Part shown: one piece after another, positions 8,550 to 17,948 of the stretch
How the letters are laid out: each line of letters opens with the position of its first letter
Numbering within the stretch: the first letter of the stretch is position 1
From: Paenibacillus sp. J2TS4
GTDB taxonomy: Bacteria; Bacillota; Bacilli; Paenibacillales; NBRC-103111
Assembly (NCBI RefSeq): GCF_018403245.1
Contig: NZ_BOSH01000005.1
Coordinates: 310,001 to 374,000 of the forward strand
Direction of reading: 5' to 3'
DNA: 64,000 nucleotides
Program-made: the position numbers and the translations under genes
Notes under the pieces: generated by a model
What the model was told of the DNA's origin: nothing
The model's input: only the letters and a program-made list of their open reading frames with translations
The model's database searches: none

Positions 8550-9830
8550 CTACAACTCATTTAAAGATACAATTTCACCGCTTACGGCATGAGCACCATA
8601 GTTACAATCGAATTTGCCGCATAAACTATACTGGTTTTGTTGGGCATCGTAAACATAATAGGGGGTCAGCTCGAAGAATGATTTTAGCTTTGCATACGCT
8701 TGTTCTCCGGAAATCTTTATTTCTTCAGGCTCTTCAAAAGAGTTAAACATGTCCAGCATTGGTTGATTATCTATAACGTTATGGACTTGCAAGGTGTCTG
8801 CATCCAGCAGCACGGTAAGCTTTCTTTGAAAAACACACGTGTTCTGTTGAGCCGCTCTTAATGTGGCGTGAATGCGGCCCTTTTCCCGATGCAAGCTTTT
8901 AAGCGTCCATTGGCCAGTGTCATCGGGTAATTCCCGTGATAAAAAGTCTTTAACGGCAGTCGCACATGCTTCCCGCTCTTCCTCCGTGATCGGCAGGGAA
9001 TCCGGGGACGGCTCATTCGCAAATGCCTGTTCTGCAGTAATCTCCTCAAGCCATTGAATCTCTTTTCCTTCAAAGGCTGTTTGAGATCGCTCAATGGGCT
9101 TGTCCCAAACTAAGGTCTGGTCCATTCGCACGGAAGACTGTGTATTTACTATAAATTCAAAAGGGAGGGTCGACGTTCCGTCATTCGTCACAAAAATCTC
9201 TTCCACCGCATAAACCGGAACCCATTGGTTTTGTTCATAAGAAGGAAAGTTCACCAGCTTAAACTGCTCTTTGGCCAATGGTTCCGCCTTGTCCAGAGAC
9301 AAGGTATAAATTTCTTGTTTAACAGACTTAGGAAAAGGAAACTGACCATAGACTGAGAAGGAAGTGAGCTGGCCTTGCGGATTCCATTTAACCTCAATGA
9401 ACCCGGAGGGAGACACTGCAATGCCTTCAAAGCATTCCGCAAATTGAAGCTCCCCTTCCTCTTCCTTGCGGAGCTGAAATTGCTTGCCGTAGGTCAGACC
9501 GGTTTCCGCCTCCACCCATTGGATAATCTCTTGCGTATTCCGGTTGGGGAACACAATTCCATTTTGCGCATAGGTTTTCCCCATGACGAAAATAACGCTT
9601 TTCACTTTTGGCCGGTTGACTTCGATTTCTATAACCGCTGTTCCTTCCGGATTCAAGTCCTCCTCCTCTTGTCCGGCGGCATGATTGGGGAACCATTCCA
9701 TACTGAGGGTATACACCGTTTCATTAGCAGGAGTAATCTCCCGGTCGAATCTATGTCGTTGTAAATAATAGTTGTCCAGTCCAAATTTCGCTTTGGTAAA
9801 ATCAATTAACTGCTGTGTCCTTGAATTCAT
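8550..9830 (-). CDS. YcdB/YcdC-like (DUF4901) protein
   Basis: A 426-residue soluble protein with no signal peptide. It appears to contain two similar halves; segments such as KPKVKSVIFVMGK, LDKAEPLAKEQF and ISGEQAYAKLKSFFELTPYYV look like PepSY/YcdB-type repeats found in Firmicute DUF4901 proteins. Its molecular job is unknown. An ATG directly follows a TTG at 9833; I prefer the ATG at 9830. It is upstream of and probably co-transcribed with the 7957-8502 gene. Confidence 0.6.
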   Translation of the reverse strand: MNSRTQQLIDFTKAKFGLDNYYLQRHRFDREITPANETVYTLSMEWFPNHAAGQEEEDLNPEGTAVIEIEVNRPKVKSVIFVMGKTYAQNGIVFPNRNTQEIIQWVEAETGLTYGKQFQLRKEEEGELQFAECFEGIAVSPSGFIEVKWNPQGQLTSFSVYGQFPFPKSVKQEIYTLSLDKAEPLAKEQFKLVNFPSYEQNQWVPVYAVEEIFVTNDGTSTLPFEFIVNTQSSVRMDQTLVWDKPIERSQTAFEGKEIQWLEEITAEQAFANEPSPDSLPITEEEREACATAVKDFLSRELPDDTGQWTLKSLHREKGRIHATLRAAQQNTCVFQRKLTVLLDADTLQVHNVIDNQPMLDMFNSFEEPEEIKISGEQAYAKLKSFFELTPYYVYDAQQNQYSLCGKFDCNYGAHAVSGEIVSLNEL

Positions 9831-9833
9831 CAA

Positions 9834-10519
9834 TTGTGACCTCGCTTCCGGCTTCCTCTTTTAAGCGTAAACGGCTGCCACCGTCCTTTAAAGGTGGATT
9901 GACGTTTCGCGGTGAACTATAAGCATGATTATAAGTGTCGATCTTATAACTCAATTCTCTCAGCTTGAAATCGACACACAGCCTTTATGTAGTCAGGCAA
10001 TGTTGACTATTCAATTACTAGAGTTGACGCTGGATCAAAATAAACAGGACAACGAAATGGATTTCATACAGCTAATTTGTTACTAAAGGGCGAATAACGG
10101 GTATCTAAGTGGAAAAACTCCATCTATTTCGTGTAGAAAGAAGGATACCCGCAAAAATCCGTCATTTTAAATACAGTTTTTCCATCTAGTCTAGTCGATT
10201 TGCCCCATCCGCTTCGATTTACCTACATAAAATACAGGTAGGCGCTACCTTTGCGAGTAGACGTGAGTAGACTAAAAAAGTAGACACGCCGTAACTGCGA
10301 AAAAAATAAGGTGCTTGATTTCTCCCCGCTCCAGCCACTGCAAGGTTTCAAGCTGATTTTCACTCTGCAAAGTTGAGTTATCATTCTTTATAATTAAAAA
10401 TGGCCGACTGCATTCTAGCTTCTCGGATTAGCGATGCTATAATTATTTATACCTCCAGCAGTTGGAGTTATTACCTCTGATACGGCTGAGGAAGTGCTAA
10501 AGTTTCATGCCGGTCATCT
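9834..10519. other. Intergenic region with short inverted repeats
   Basis: Nearly 700 bp with no convincing gene. A CCACC/GGTGG dyad lies near 9878-9897. GGAAAAACT near 10110 and AGTTTTTCC near 10180 form an inverted pair. A short open stretch ending TGA near 10520 (frame reading PPAVGVITSDTAEEVLK) could be the tail of a lost gene, but I do not recognise it. Confidence 0.4.
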
Positions 10520-10860
10520 TTGACCGCCAAAAAATATACCATAAATAAAGCACAGGAGCTGAGTACTGTGATAGCCAAATGCTTAAACAATCCAAACTAT
10601 ACCGTTGTATTCACCGGGGCCGGAATGAGTACAGAAAGCGGAGTGCCTGATTTCCGTTCCGCTAACGGATTATGGCATGGAAAAGACCCCCAATTGCTGG
10701 CAAGCACGGAAGCTATGAACAACAGTCCGCAGCAATTTGTTGATTTTTACCGCATGCGGATTCAAGCGTTACAAACCGTTAGTCCCCATAAAGGATATGA
10801 TTGCTTAAACTTGTGGGCCAAGCACCTACAGCTCCAATCGATCATTACCCAAAACACGTT
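10520..10860 (+). pseudogene. Sir2-family NAD-dependent deacetylase, 3'-truncated
   Basis: The first about 113 residues match a sirtuin: FTGAGMSTESGVPDFR is the NAD-binding GAGxSxxxGIPDFR motif, and the frame reaches SIITQN, where the TQN-(V/I)-D motif should continue to the catalytic His. After TQN the sequence changes and the frame ends at 10918 in antisense of the neighbouring kinase gene. The catalytic His, the zinc-binding cysteines and the rest of the fold are missing. The apparent start is TTG at 10520. This is a dead fragment. Confidence 0.8.
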
Positions 10861-11608
10861 TAAACCCACTCTCTTCGTCGGGGCATTCCCCTACTCTAGC
10901 CGTCATAATCACGGATAGATAATCTTGTATCCTATCTCGGGTTACATTCATTTCGATAAGATATAAGTCTGCCAGCCTTTTCTTTAGACGCAGAAGCGAT
11001 TCTCGATCATACGTCGTATGTGCGGGAACAGGCGTATATTGTACCAAAAAAACAGTTCTTGCCACATCATACAAAAAATCTCCATGACACACGTTCATGA
11101 AATCTATAACCACCGTAGTCCCATTGGATAGTAATATATTGCCCGGATGAAAATCACCATGACAAAGGGTATCCCCATCTTTCAATTTATCCAAGATTTC
11201 TAATACTCCTTCTGGTTCCATTAAATTAGTCGATCGCGCTTTTAATATATTGGATATTAAAAATTGTTTATAATCCGGTACATGGCTAACCCTGTTCTGA
11301 ACAATGGACTTATGCAGGTTCGCCATATATTTAGCACATCCCTTAAGGTCACCTGTTTTCAAGACCCAATCCAACAGGGACTCCCCCTCCACCCTGTCAT
11401 AGATAATTCCCGTTCGCTCTTCGCAACAAATCATTTCATGTGCCTTTGGTTTTGCAAAGTTCATACTGTTGATTGCCTTTGCGTTATGAAACTCTCTTTC
11501 TATCGCATTCTGGGGATAGCCCTGAACGAAAAGCTTAAGCACTGTACCTTCCCCATATTCATATACAGTGGCCGTATTGCCTTCGCCAATGATTCTCCCA
11601 ATTTTCAT
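10826..11608 (-). CDS. Aminoglycoside phosphotransferase (APH)-like kinase, C-terminus replaced
   Basis: A 260-residue protein-kinase-like phosphotransferase. HGDFHPGNILL (catalytic HGDxHxxN loop) and VIDFMN (metal-binding Asp) are intact, and the N-lobe GEGNTATVYEYG is a glycine-rich ATP loop. The last dozen or so residues are read through the antisense of the sirtuin fragment, so the natural C-terminus has been lost at a rearrangement near 10858. The ATG overlaps the stop of the upstream DUF6155-like frame by one base (TAATG). The active site is complete, so the protein could still work; its substrate is unknown and need not be an antibiotic. Confidence 0.7.
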   Translation of the reverse strand: MKIGRIIGEGNTATVYEYGEGTVLKLFVQGYPQNAIEREFHNAKAINSMNFAKPKAHEMICCEERTGIIYDRVEGESLLDWVLKTGDLKGCAKYMANLHKSIVQNRVSHVPDYKQFLISNILKARSTNLMEPEGVLEILDKLKDGDTLCHGDFHPGNILLSNGTTVVIDFMNVCHGDFLYDVARTVFLVQYTPVPAHTTYDRESLLRLKKRLADLYLIEMNVTRDRIQDYLSVIMTARVGECPDEESGFKRVLGNDRLEL

Positions 11609-11893
11609 TATATCCCCGGCCTTTCAAAACCATTTTCACAACCGCTTCTATTTGAACCGTCTACAGGCAATGGAGTCTTTTCTTTATTAAGGATTTGAAT
11701 TACTTCTTCATAAGCATTCGTGAAGCAATCCCCCATATCCTCAAAAATATCGCCCTCCTCCTGGATAAACTGAACAGCCTCTTCACAAAAGTAAACCAAT
11801 AGTTCGAAAGGCCAAACCGTTCCTGCGCCGAAAGTGCTCATTTCGGAAAGAGCTAGTTTAACTTTAGCTACCCGTAACTTAGGAAGACCGCGT
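11608..11893 (-). pseudogene. DUF6155-like protein, N-terminally truncated
   Basis: The frame is open upstream of the internal Met at 11841, giving PKLRVAKVKLALSEM before STFGAGTVWPF. PKLxVAK and a region like YFCEEAVQFIQEEGDI resemble the middle and end of DUF6155 proteins. The sequence is lost where an IS605-type end begins (about 11893-11959). No good ribosome binding site precedes the remaining Met. It runs into the APH-like gene with a one-base overlap. Confidence 0.5.
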
Positions 11894-11959
11894 GCAGGTT
11901 GTCCGTGGCAAGAAGCCCCGACTTCAACTCGCGATAGCGAGTAAGTGGGGGAGGTTCAC
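11893..11959 (+). mobile_element. Orphan IS200/IS605-type right end (omega-RNA-like hairpin)
   Basis: A long imperfect palindrome (GCCCCGACTT...AAGTGGGGG with inner ACTCGC GATA GCGAGT) is followed by GAGGTTCAC. This resembles the right end of IS605-family elements, where it doubles as the scaffold of the TnpB-guiding RNA. A near-identical copy, on the opposite strand, is at 28801-28865. No tnpA or tnpB gene is present. Confidence 0.6.
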
Positions 11960-12091
11960 CTTACGTTTGATTTGAGTAAGAGTCAGCATAGTGATCGCCC
12001 CTTGTCATGAATCAACTAATTCATCCAAGTGGTGAAATCCAGCAATATAGTTGGACAAGGACCAAATCGACGCAAACCCTGTCCAGCGTTA

Positions 12092-13378
12092 TTAATAAGT
12101 TTCATAAACGAGATCGCCGTTCATTTCAAGCTTTTTATTGAAAGCCACGTAAATGTATAGTTGTCCGGCCGGGGTATCGCCTGCATCGTAACCCAATCGA
12201 AATGTGCTGTCTCTACCAAATTCAAGCCCGGACAAAACTAACTCGGTCACATCTTCGTCAGGATGCGTTTGGGCAATCAGGTCCAGCGCCCGATCGTTGA
12301 GCTCGTCCAAATTCCCCCATGCTTTCTTGATGATGGGCGACAGCCGTTTCATAGCAGCTTTGGCAGAGACATCCGCTGTAACGGACAGCTCTTTCCCCTT
12401 ATAAGGAAGCGCGGATGTATAGGTAGATAGAGAGACATCGTACCCAAAAGTTCCGATACCCTTAACCGTATGGTCCGGCTCTACGATGAGATTATTGGAA
12501 TAATCCAGTCGTTCCAGCTTTGGATTATGACTGGTATCCAGCTTCGAGATTTTATTTTCGGAGCAATAGAGCTCGACTAAATACTCATTATGGCTGAGAT
12601 CCAATGTTGTAATGTGATTATTGAAACATCTTAAACTTTGCAAGGCGTGATGTCTGGTTACATCCAAATTCGTAAGATGATTGTTATTGCAGCGGATTTC
12701 AATCAAGCTCGAGCAGCCCTGCAGGTTCAAGCTGATCAAATAATTGTTCGCGCAATCGAGGTGGGTAAGCTGTGTATTCTGCTCCAATTTCAAATCAAAT
12801 ATGGAATTGTAGCTGCAGTTAAGTTCTGTTAAATTCGTGTTCTGATCTAAAGGCAATTCCGAAAGGATGTTCCAATAACAGTCCAGCTTGGTGAGCATGG
12901 CGTTGTGACTGACATCCAGATTCCGAATTCGATTAAAACCGCAATCCAACGTTTCCAACTGAACATTGGCCGTCAAATCCAAGGCATGAATCTCGTTTTT
13001 GTTGCAGTTAAGTTCTTTCAACAACGGATTGCCGCGGATATCCAGATGAGTCAACTTGTTGTATTGACAAGACAGCTTTTCCAATTTGGGATGATCCCCC
13101 GTGTCCAGACAAGTTAATTGGTTCCCCCCGCAATCCAACGTTTGCAGGTTTATATTCTTGCTGATGTCGAGCTCCGTCAGGTTATTGAACGAACAATCCA
13201 GCTCCTCCAGCGACGCGAAATGCTCAATCCCTTTCAGACTTGAATATCTATGATTCGCAAGCTGCAGTGATACGATTCGATCCACATCGCTCGTCTGAAT
13301 CCATTCACGATTCCCGCAAAACTTTTCCAGAACGTATGCTTTGAAACGTTCATCAATGAAATCTTCGGTAATATTCAT
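12092..13378 (-). CDS. Leucine-rich repeat protein with C-terminal DUF2004-like domain
   Basis: A 428-residue soluble protein. Residues about 35-310 are a run of LRRs of roughly 20-22 residues with the bacterial pattern LxxLDCxxNxLTxLD. After residue 330 a separate domain (DVTELVLSGLEFG, FRLGYDAGDTPAGQLYIYV) resembles the DUF2004 family, a tentative call. The ATG at 13378 is chosen because AAGGAGGAG lies about 5 bp upstream; the frame extends to 13432 without another good site. It has no secretion signal, so it is probably an intracellular binding protein. Partner unknown. Confidence 0.75.
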   Translation of the reverse strand: MNITEDFIDERFKAYVLEKFCGNREWIQTSDVDRIVSLQLANHRYSSLKGIEHFASLEELDCSFNNLTELDISKNINLQTLDCGGNQLTCLDTGDHPKLEKLSCQYNKLTHLDIRGNPLLKELNCNKNEIHALDLTANVQLETLDCGFNRIRNLDVSHNAMLTKLDCYWNILSELPLDQNTNLTELNCSYNSIFDLKLEQNTQLTHLDCANNYLISLNLQGCSSLIEIRCNNNHLTNLDVTRHHALQSLRCFNNHITTLDLSHNEYLVELYCSENKISKLDTSHNPKLERLDYSNNLIVEPDHTVKGIGTFGYDVSLSTYTSALPYKGKELSVTADVSAKAAMKRLSPIIKKAWGNLDELNDRALDLIAQTHPDEDVTELVLSGLEFGRDSTFRLGYDAGDTPAGQLYIYVAFNKKLEMNGDLVYETY

Positions 13379-13602
13379 GGCGCTCCTCCTTGGGCAAGCT
13401 CCTAACCTTTTTAGTACCAGGACGGAGAACAATCTCCATCTTGCTCTAATTCAGGACGGCTCAATTAAGCTGCTTTTTTATTACAATCTTTACTTCAAGA
13501 AAACCATCACTCCATACCAAACCCCAGTTTTTCCAAACCTTGAACACATTTATAACCATGCTGGAAATCTTCTAATTCAATTGTATAATTTAAGCTCCCC
13601 CA

Positions 13603-13868
13603 TGAGAATACCTGTCAGTACCGTAAATATGATGATGTTCCAATCCATAGCAGTAATTGTTTTTGTTCTCTTTGAAAAACCTGGTATACGTTTTTGCGAT
13701 ACAATTTTACGATCGTCATATAGGAGCATAATCGCAAAGGCAGTAAATTGTTTCGACATGGAAGCGATTGAGAAGCATGAATTTATATCGTTTTTGATTC
13801 CAAACTCGATACTTGCTTAGCCGTATGCGTTTTCATAAAGCACTTCACCTTTTTGGGTGACTTGAAAA
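13603..13868 (-). pseudogene. Internally deleted copy of the 25475 serine hydrolase gene
   Basis: This segment is nearly identical to parts of the gene at 25475-26737. It joins the SxxK region (MSKQFTAFAIMLLYD) directly to DRKIVSQK, skipping roughly 150 codons, and then carries a frameshifted continuation. The 5' portion matches the original around 26585-26675. It is a decayed partial duplicate with an internal deletion, not a gene. Confidence 0.8.
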
Positions 13869-13967
13869 TAGAATTTTCCATTTGATCATGCTGCGCTTTA
13901 AATTCAACAGGCTGACGATGATACCGTCAGCCCGCTACAATCGGATTGCTATTCGGATGATAAATAT

Positions 13968-14882
13968 TTAGCGGAAGTCTTCAACGTGATCCTCAACCCA
14001 CTGCGCATAGGTACGGGCGGAGCGGCCGAGCGCCTGTTTAATAGTCGGATCCGCATTATCTGCTGTCCACTGGGCATATAATTCCGGGTGAGCGCCAAAC
14101 TCGGACAAAGCGTACAGTGTAACCTCAATCGTCTCCTCAGGCCATCCCTGAGCCCGCCAAAGTTCGCCTGCCTGATCCGGAGTTATCTCCTCAAGCCGAA
14201 TCTCCCGCCCGAGCGCTTCACCGATTATACGTACCCGTTCCACTGCACTAATGTTCGCTCCTCCTGCCTCCAATATTTTTCCGGTGTACCCATCTTCGAG
14301 CAGAGCGGCCGCTGCTACACCGGCGAGGTCCCTCTCGTCAATGAACGGGTAGGCAGCTCGAATGTAGGGCTCACGGATGACTCCTTCAGTCCGGATGGAC
14401 TCCACCCAAGCCGATCCGGTTGCCGGGTAACAGCCTGTAAGCATGCTCGCCATCACGGCAGAAGGCCGGATATGCACCCACTCCACGCCGGATTCCTCCA
14501 CTGCCCTCTCTATGGCCAACCAATACCACGTTTCCGGAGGATACTCGGCTTCGTACTCGGGGCCATGCGAAGATAATACGACAATGCGGCGTACCCCGCC
14601 TTTCTGTGCTTGGTCTAGAAACTCCCGTACGGTCTTTGGGGATGCACCGGATAAGAATACACGTTCGACGCCTAGAAATGCGTCCAAACATTCTGAGGGG
14701 CGCGTGATGCTTCCTTCGACAACTTCGACACCGTCCGGCCACCCCAAGGTTTGCGGCCTTTCGGCCAGTACGCGCACTTGTTCGCCCGCCTTTATCAATC
14801 GATCGACCAGACAACGACCGATGGGTTCGGATGGGCTTGCACCGGGATGCTTGCCTGTAGGTACGACAGTCACTAATATCAT
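13968..14882 (-). CDS. NmrA-like NAD(P)-binding protein (atypical SDR)
   Basis: A 304-residue Rossmann-fold protein of the NmrA/TMR group. The order of elements fits: N-terminal MILVTVVPTG, a VVEGSITRP acidic turn, VVLSSHG, then WVHIRPSAVM, and ILEAGG near residue 200. The usual GxxGxxG is replaced by a longer PTGKHPGASPSEPIG loop, so dinucleotide binding may be altered; such proteins act as redox sensors or reductases. AAGGAGG precedes the ATG at 14882. It is a single gene with a promoter upstream. Confidence 0.75.
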   Translation of the reverse strand: MILVTVVPTGKHPGASPSEPIGRCLVDRLIKAGEQVRVLAERPQTLGWPDGVEVVEGSITRPSECLDAFLGVERVFLSGASPKTVREFLDQAQKGGVRRIVVLSSHGPEYEAEYPPETWYWLAIERAVEESGVEWVHIRPSAVMASMLTGCYPATGSAWVESIRTEGVIREPYIRAAYPFIDERDLAGVAAAALLEDGYTGKILEAGGANISAVERVRIIGEALGREIRLEEITPDQAGELWRAQGWPEETIEVTLYALSEFGAHPELYAQWTADNADPTIKQALGRSARTYAQWVEDHVEDFR

Positions 14883-15237
14883 GAGAGTGCCTCCTTGAAC
14901 ATATTTTTGTCTGACTTCACCACCATTCTATAACATTCATGCAAATGCTAAAGTTAAACGAATTTACACCTGTCATAATAGTTTTGTATTGAGATAATCC
15001 GTCGGGAAGCTTTAAACTTAATACATAATGTTTAATGAAGTGACGGCATGAATTCAAGAGCAATCGATATGGCCAGAAAATTGAATGTCAGCACAAGCGC
15101 GTAAAAAGGCACTATAAAAGTTGGGGAATCGTTCCTTTCCTTCTGTCAAGCACAATTCCAACGGATTTATACCGATGAACATGTGACACGCTTCGAATAT
15201 ATTCGGGCCATTCGCCAAGTGTTTGCGACAGCAAACA
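14883..15237. other. Intergenic region with an unrecognised gene relic
   Basis: About 350 bp with no intact gene. On the plus strand, 15145-15237 reads as a short helical segment containing TRFEYIRAIRQVFATANI before it meets the end of the WYL regulator. It looks like the tail of a lost gene, but I cannot assign a family. Confidence 0.35.
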
Positions 15238-16158
15238 TCACTCTTCATACAGATGGGAAATCTGAAGCACATGGCTGTATAACGCTTTAACCATCTCAGG
15301 CGGTCCCAATACCTTCACATGAATTCCAAAGCTGATAATATGCTGTATGGCCTTCTCCTTCGTATAATAATAAGCTGTCACTTGCTGTGTTCCGTCGGGA
15401 TTCGTTACGATTCGGCTTGCTTCAAATTCATCCCTGACCCGCGCCTTCGCCAATGGTTGAAACAATAACGTGACGTCCACACCATCCGGCGGCTTTATCC
15501 ACCTGCGGTCCTTATCTACATCTTCAACCGTTAGATCACGGCGAATGAACATTTCTGATAAGACATTCAAATCATTCATACGAGATAAACGAAAAACTCG
15601 CAGGGCCGATCGAATTCGGCAGAAGCCCCATAAATACCAAGCGCTCCGCTTCAAGTACAGGCCCATAGGTTCGAGCGTTCTAGACGTCTCCACACCCTGA
15701 TTGTCCATATAATCGAATTCCACAACATGCATCTTCCGAACGGCAAGATCCAGGGATCGAATCTTCTCCTTCACATCCTTATCGGACGCATGCCGAAAAT
15801 CCAAACTGAATGAAGAAGGGGCTCCGGACCCATCGGGGATCAAGGCCCCGATTCTTTCAAGCAAATCGGTCATATCGGAATTGTCGGTTGCCGATTGAAT
15901 GCCTCGCAATGCGGTATAGATAGAGTGGAATTGCTCGAGTGTTAATACCTGTTTATCTAACCGGTAACCCGACATGATCTCATATCCGCCATCCGGTCCG
16001 GGATAAGAGGTTATGGGAATTCCGGCTTGATTCAGCGTCTCCATATCACGATAGATGGTTCTTAAAGACACCTCAAATCTATCCGCCAATTCGACAGCGC
16101 TCACTCTATTGTTACTGAGCAAAGCCATCGTAATGGAAAGCAAACGATCCAGCTTCAA
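15238..16158 (-). CDS. WYL-domain transcriptional regulator (YafY type)
   Basis: A 306-residue regulator. The N-terminal HTH (SAVELADRFEVSLRTIYRDM, about residues 18-37) is of the DeoR/HTH_11 kind, followed by a WYL sensor domain (KMHVVEFDYMDNQG, LKRSAWYLWGFC) and a C-terminal WCX extension. Such proteins sense small molecules or DNA damage. I chose the TTG at 16158 because AAGGGGGG lies about 7 bp upstream; an upstream TTG at 16179 lacks such a site. It follows the ABC-2 permease gene by 22 bp and probably controls the efflux operon. Confidence 0.8.
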   Translation of the reverse strand: MKLDRLLSITMALLSNNRVSAVELADRFEVSLRTIYRDMETLNQAGIPITSYPGPDGGYEIMSGYRLDKQVLTLEQFHSIYTALRGIQSATDNSDMTDLLERIGALIPDGSGAPSSFSLDFRHASDKDVKEKIRSLDLAVRKMHVVEFDYMDNQGVETSRTLEPMGLYLKRSAWYLWGFCRIRSALRVFRLSRMNDLNVLSEMFIRRDLTVEDVDKDRRWIKPPDGVDVTLLFQPLAKARVRDEFEASRIVTNPDGTQQVTAYYYTKEKAIQHIISFGIHVKVLGPPEMVKALYSHVLQISHLYEE

Positions 16159-16180
16159 GCGAAATCCCCCCTTATCCAAA

Positions 16181-16966
16181 TTATATCGTTAACTTACTAA
16201 AAGTACGAGTTGCCCACCAAATCCCCCCTAGAGCCAAAATGCCCGTTACCGCATAAGCAATGCCAACTGTTGGGGTCAAACCTCCACCAGTCATGAGCGC
16301 TCTGCATGCGTCTACAACATAGGTGAACGGATTGATTTTGCCTAAAAACGAAATGACACGGGATGAACTTAGTTCAAGCGGCATTAAAATACCCGACAAC
16401 AGCAGCAAAGGCAGTACGAGAAAATTAGTCAGCGCTGCAAGCGACCCTTCGTCTCGCATCATACAAGCCAGCGCATAGGATATGGAAGACATAAAAAGAA
16501 CAATAAGAACAACAAGCAAGCTGCACATCACAAAACCAAACCAACTGAATTTCATTCCCATACATACAGCTACAATTAGTAAAATACCAATACGCATCAG
16601 TGTACTTATTACATCCCGAAGCAACAAGCTGAACGTCATCGCTATTCGGCTCGAAGGGCTTGCTTGCCATTGCTCAAATACCCCTGATTTGATTTGTCCG
16701 ATAACACTCATTCCTGAGGTCATGACCGAATAAATGGTTACCATGATCATCAATCCGGGTACAAAAAAATCAAGAGCATTGCCTTCAATAAACAACAGGT
16801 TGCTGGCCATTCCATTCAATAGCGGGAAGAATAGTAATAAGTAACAGATCGGTTCAAATAATGAGATCAGGGCCCAGATGAAGCTGCGAAGCATTTCCGC
16901 CACATGAGATTGAAACAATACCCAGGTTTGCTGCATCATTTTCAATATCCGCCTCCTTTGTTTCAT
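16181..16966 (-). CDS. ABC-2 type transport permease (DrrB-like)
   Basis: A 261-residue integral membrane protein with about six hydrophobic segments, typical of ABC-2 export permeases (ICYLLLFFPLLNG, FLVLPLLLLSGILMPLE, PFTYVVDACRALM). It would pair with the ATPase encoded 2 bp upstream to pump a hydrophobic drug outward. The PLxxxSGIxxPL segment is the ABC-2 signature. A neighbouring UvrA-like gene makes the set resemble the drr daunorubicin resistance operon. Confidence 0.85.
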   Translation of the reverse strand: MKQRRRILKMMQQTWVLFQSHVAEMLRSFIWALISLFEPICYLLLFFPLLNGMASNLLFIEGNALDFFVPGLMIMVTIYSVMTSGMSVIGQIKSGVFEQWQASPSSRIAMTFSLLLRDVISTLMRIGILLIVAVCMGMKFSWFGFVMCSLLVVLIVLFMSSISYALACMMRDEGSLAALTNFLVLPLLLLSGILMPLELSSSRVISFLGKINPFTYVVDACRALMTGGGLTPTVGIAYAVTGILALGGIWWATRTFSKLTI

Positions 16967-16968
16967 AT

Positions 16969-17928
16969 TTATTGGGCAAGCATGGAACGTCCCGTGTATT
17001 GGAGAAATACATCGTCTAATGTTGGCCGTGCATGTTCGAAACGCAAAATTTTTAACCCGTAATGATCGATGAGACGAATGACCTCCGAGAGGATCTTTTC
17101 ATTCGAATCCACATTTAATCGGACAGACTGCCCGTCCTGCTGCAGCCGCTGGACATAATCGGCCCGACGCAAAGCATCCATACAGTCCTGCTCGCGTCCG
17201 CGATTCCCTTCCTCCTGTAACTGCAGGGTGATACGATCTCCGCCTACTTGCATTTTCAATTGCTCCGGGCTTCCCTCCGTTTGGATCGTTCCCCGATCGA
17301 CGATGGCTACGCGATCACACAAAGCATCAGCCTCGTCCAGATAATGCGTACTTAAGAGGATGGTTGTCCCGTTAGTTCTGATTGTTCGGACGTAGCCCCA
17401 GAACTCCGCTCTGCTCTTCGGATCGAGCCCCGTTGTCGGCTCATCCAAAAATAACAAGTCAGGTGAATGAACCATGCCGATGGCAAGATCAACCTTTCGC
17501 TTTTGGCCTCCGGAGTACGCTTTTACCTGTCGGTCGCAGACAGCATGCAAATCCAATGCTTGCACCAGGTTCCCGGCCCTATGTTCGCTCTCTGATTTAG
17601 ACAGGCCGTATATACGGCCTTGAAAAACCAAATTTTCCATTCCGCTGGCCCAAAGCTTGCTTCCGCCATGCTGCCCCACATAGCCGATCTTTGAACGGAC
17701 GGCGTCTGGATTCCGTAAGAGATCGATGCCTGCAATGAAAGCTTGCCCCCCGCTTGGCCGAAGTAAAGTAGCCAACATCCGCATAGTCGTACTCTTGCCC
17801 GCGCCATTCGGACCTAACAATCCATATATCTCTCCTCTTTGAATGGCCAGACTGACATTCCGAACCGCTTTAACTTCATGTTTCTTGCCGGCATGATAGA
17901 TTTTTTGCAGCTTCTCGACACGAACCAT
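16969..17928 (-). CDS. ABC transporter ATPase (DrrA-like)
   Basis: A 319-residue ATPase with GPNGAGKST (Walker A, about residue 39), YSGGQKRKVDLA (signature) and LLFLDEPTTGLD (Walker B), followed by a C-terminal DrrA-type extension (ARPTLDDVFLQYTG). It energises the ABC-2 permease encoded 2 bp downstream. It lies 20 bp after the UvrA-like gene, so the genes are one operon. The family exports anthracyclines and other hydrophobic compounds; the actual substrate is not shown by the sequence. Confidence 0.88.
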   Translation of the reverse strand: MVRVEKLQKIYHAGKKHEVKAVRNVSLAIQRGEIYGLLGPNGAGKSTTMRMLATLLRPSGGQAFIAGIDLLRNPDAVRSKIGYVGQHGGSKLWASGMENLVFQGRIYGLSKSESEHRAGNLVQALDLHAVCDRQVKAYSGGQKRKVDLAIGMVHSPDLLFLDEPTTGLDPKSRAEFWGYVRTIRTNGTTILLSTHYLDEADALCDRVAIVDRGTIQTEGSPEQLKMQVGGDRITLQLQEEGNRGREQDCMDALRRADYVQRLQQDGQSVRLNVDSNEKILSEVIRLIDHYGLKILRFEHARPTLDDVFLQYTGRSMLAQ

Positions 17929-17948
17929 CGCGCTTTCCCTCCTTCATT

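Noticed and set aside
13341..13820. 159-codon plus-strand frame
   Set aside because: It runs antisense to the LRR start and the serine hydrolase relic and has no family features.
15054..15272. 72-codon minus-strand frame overlapping the WYL gene end
   Set aside because: The plus strand of this stretch reads more like a protein relic, and the frame overlaps a real gene.
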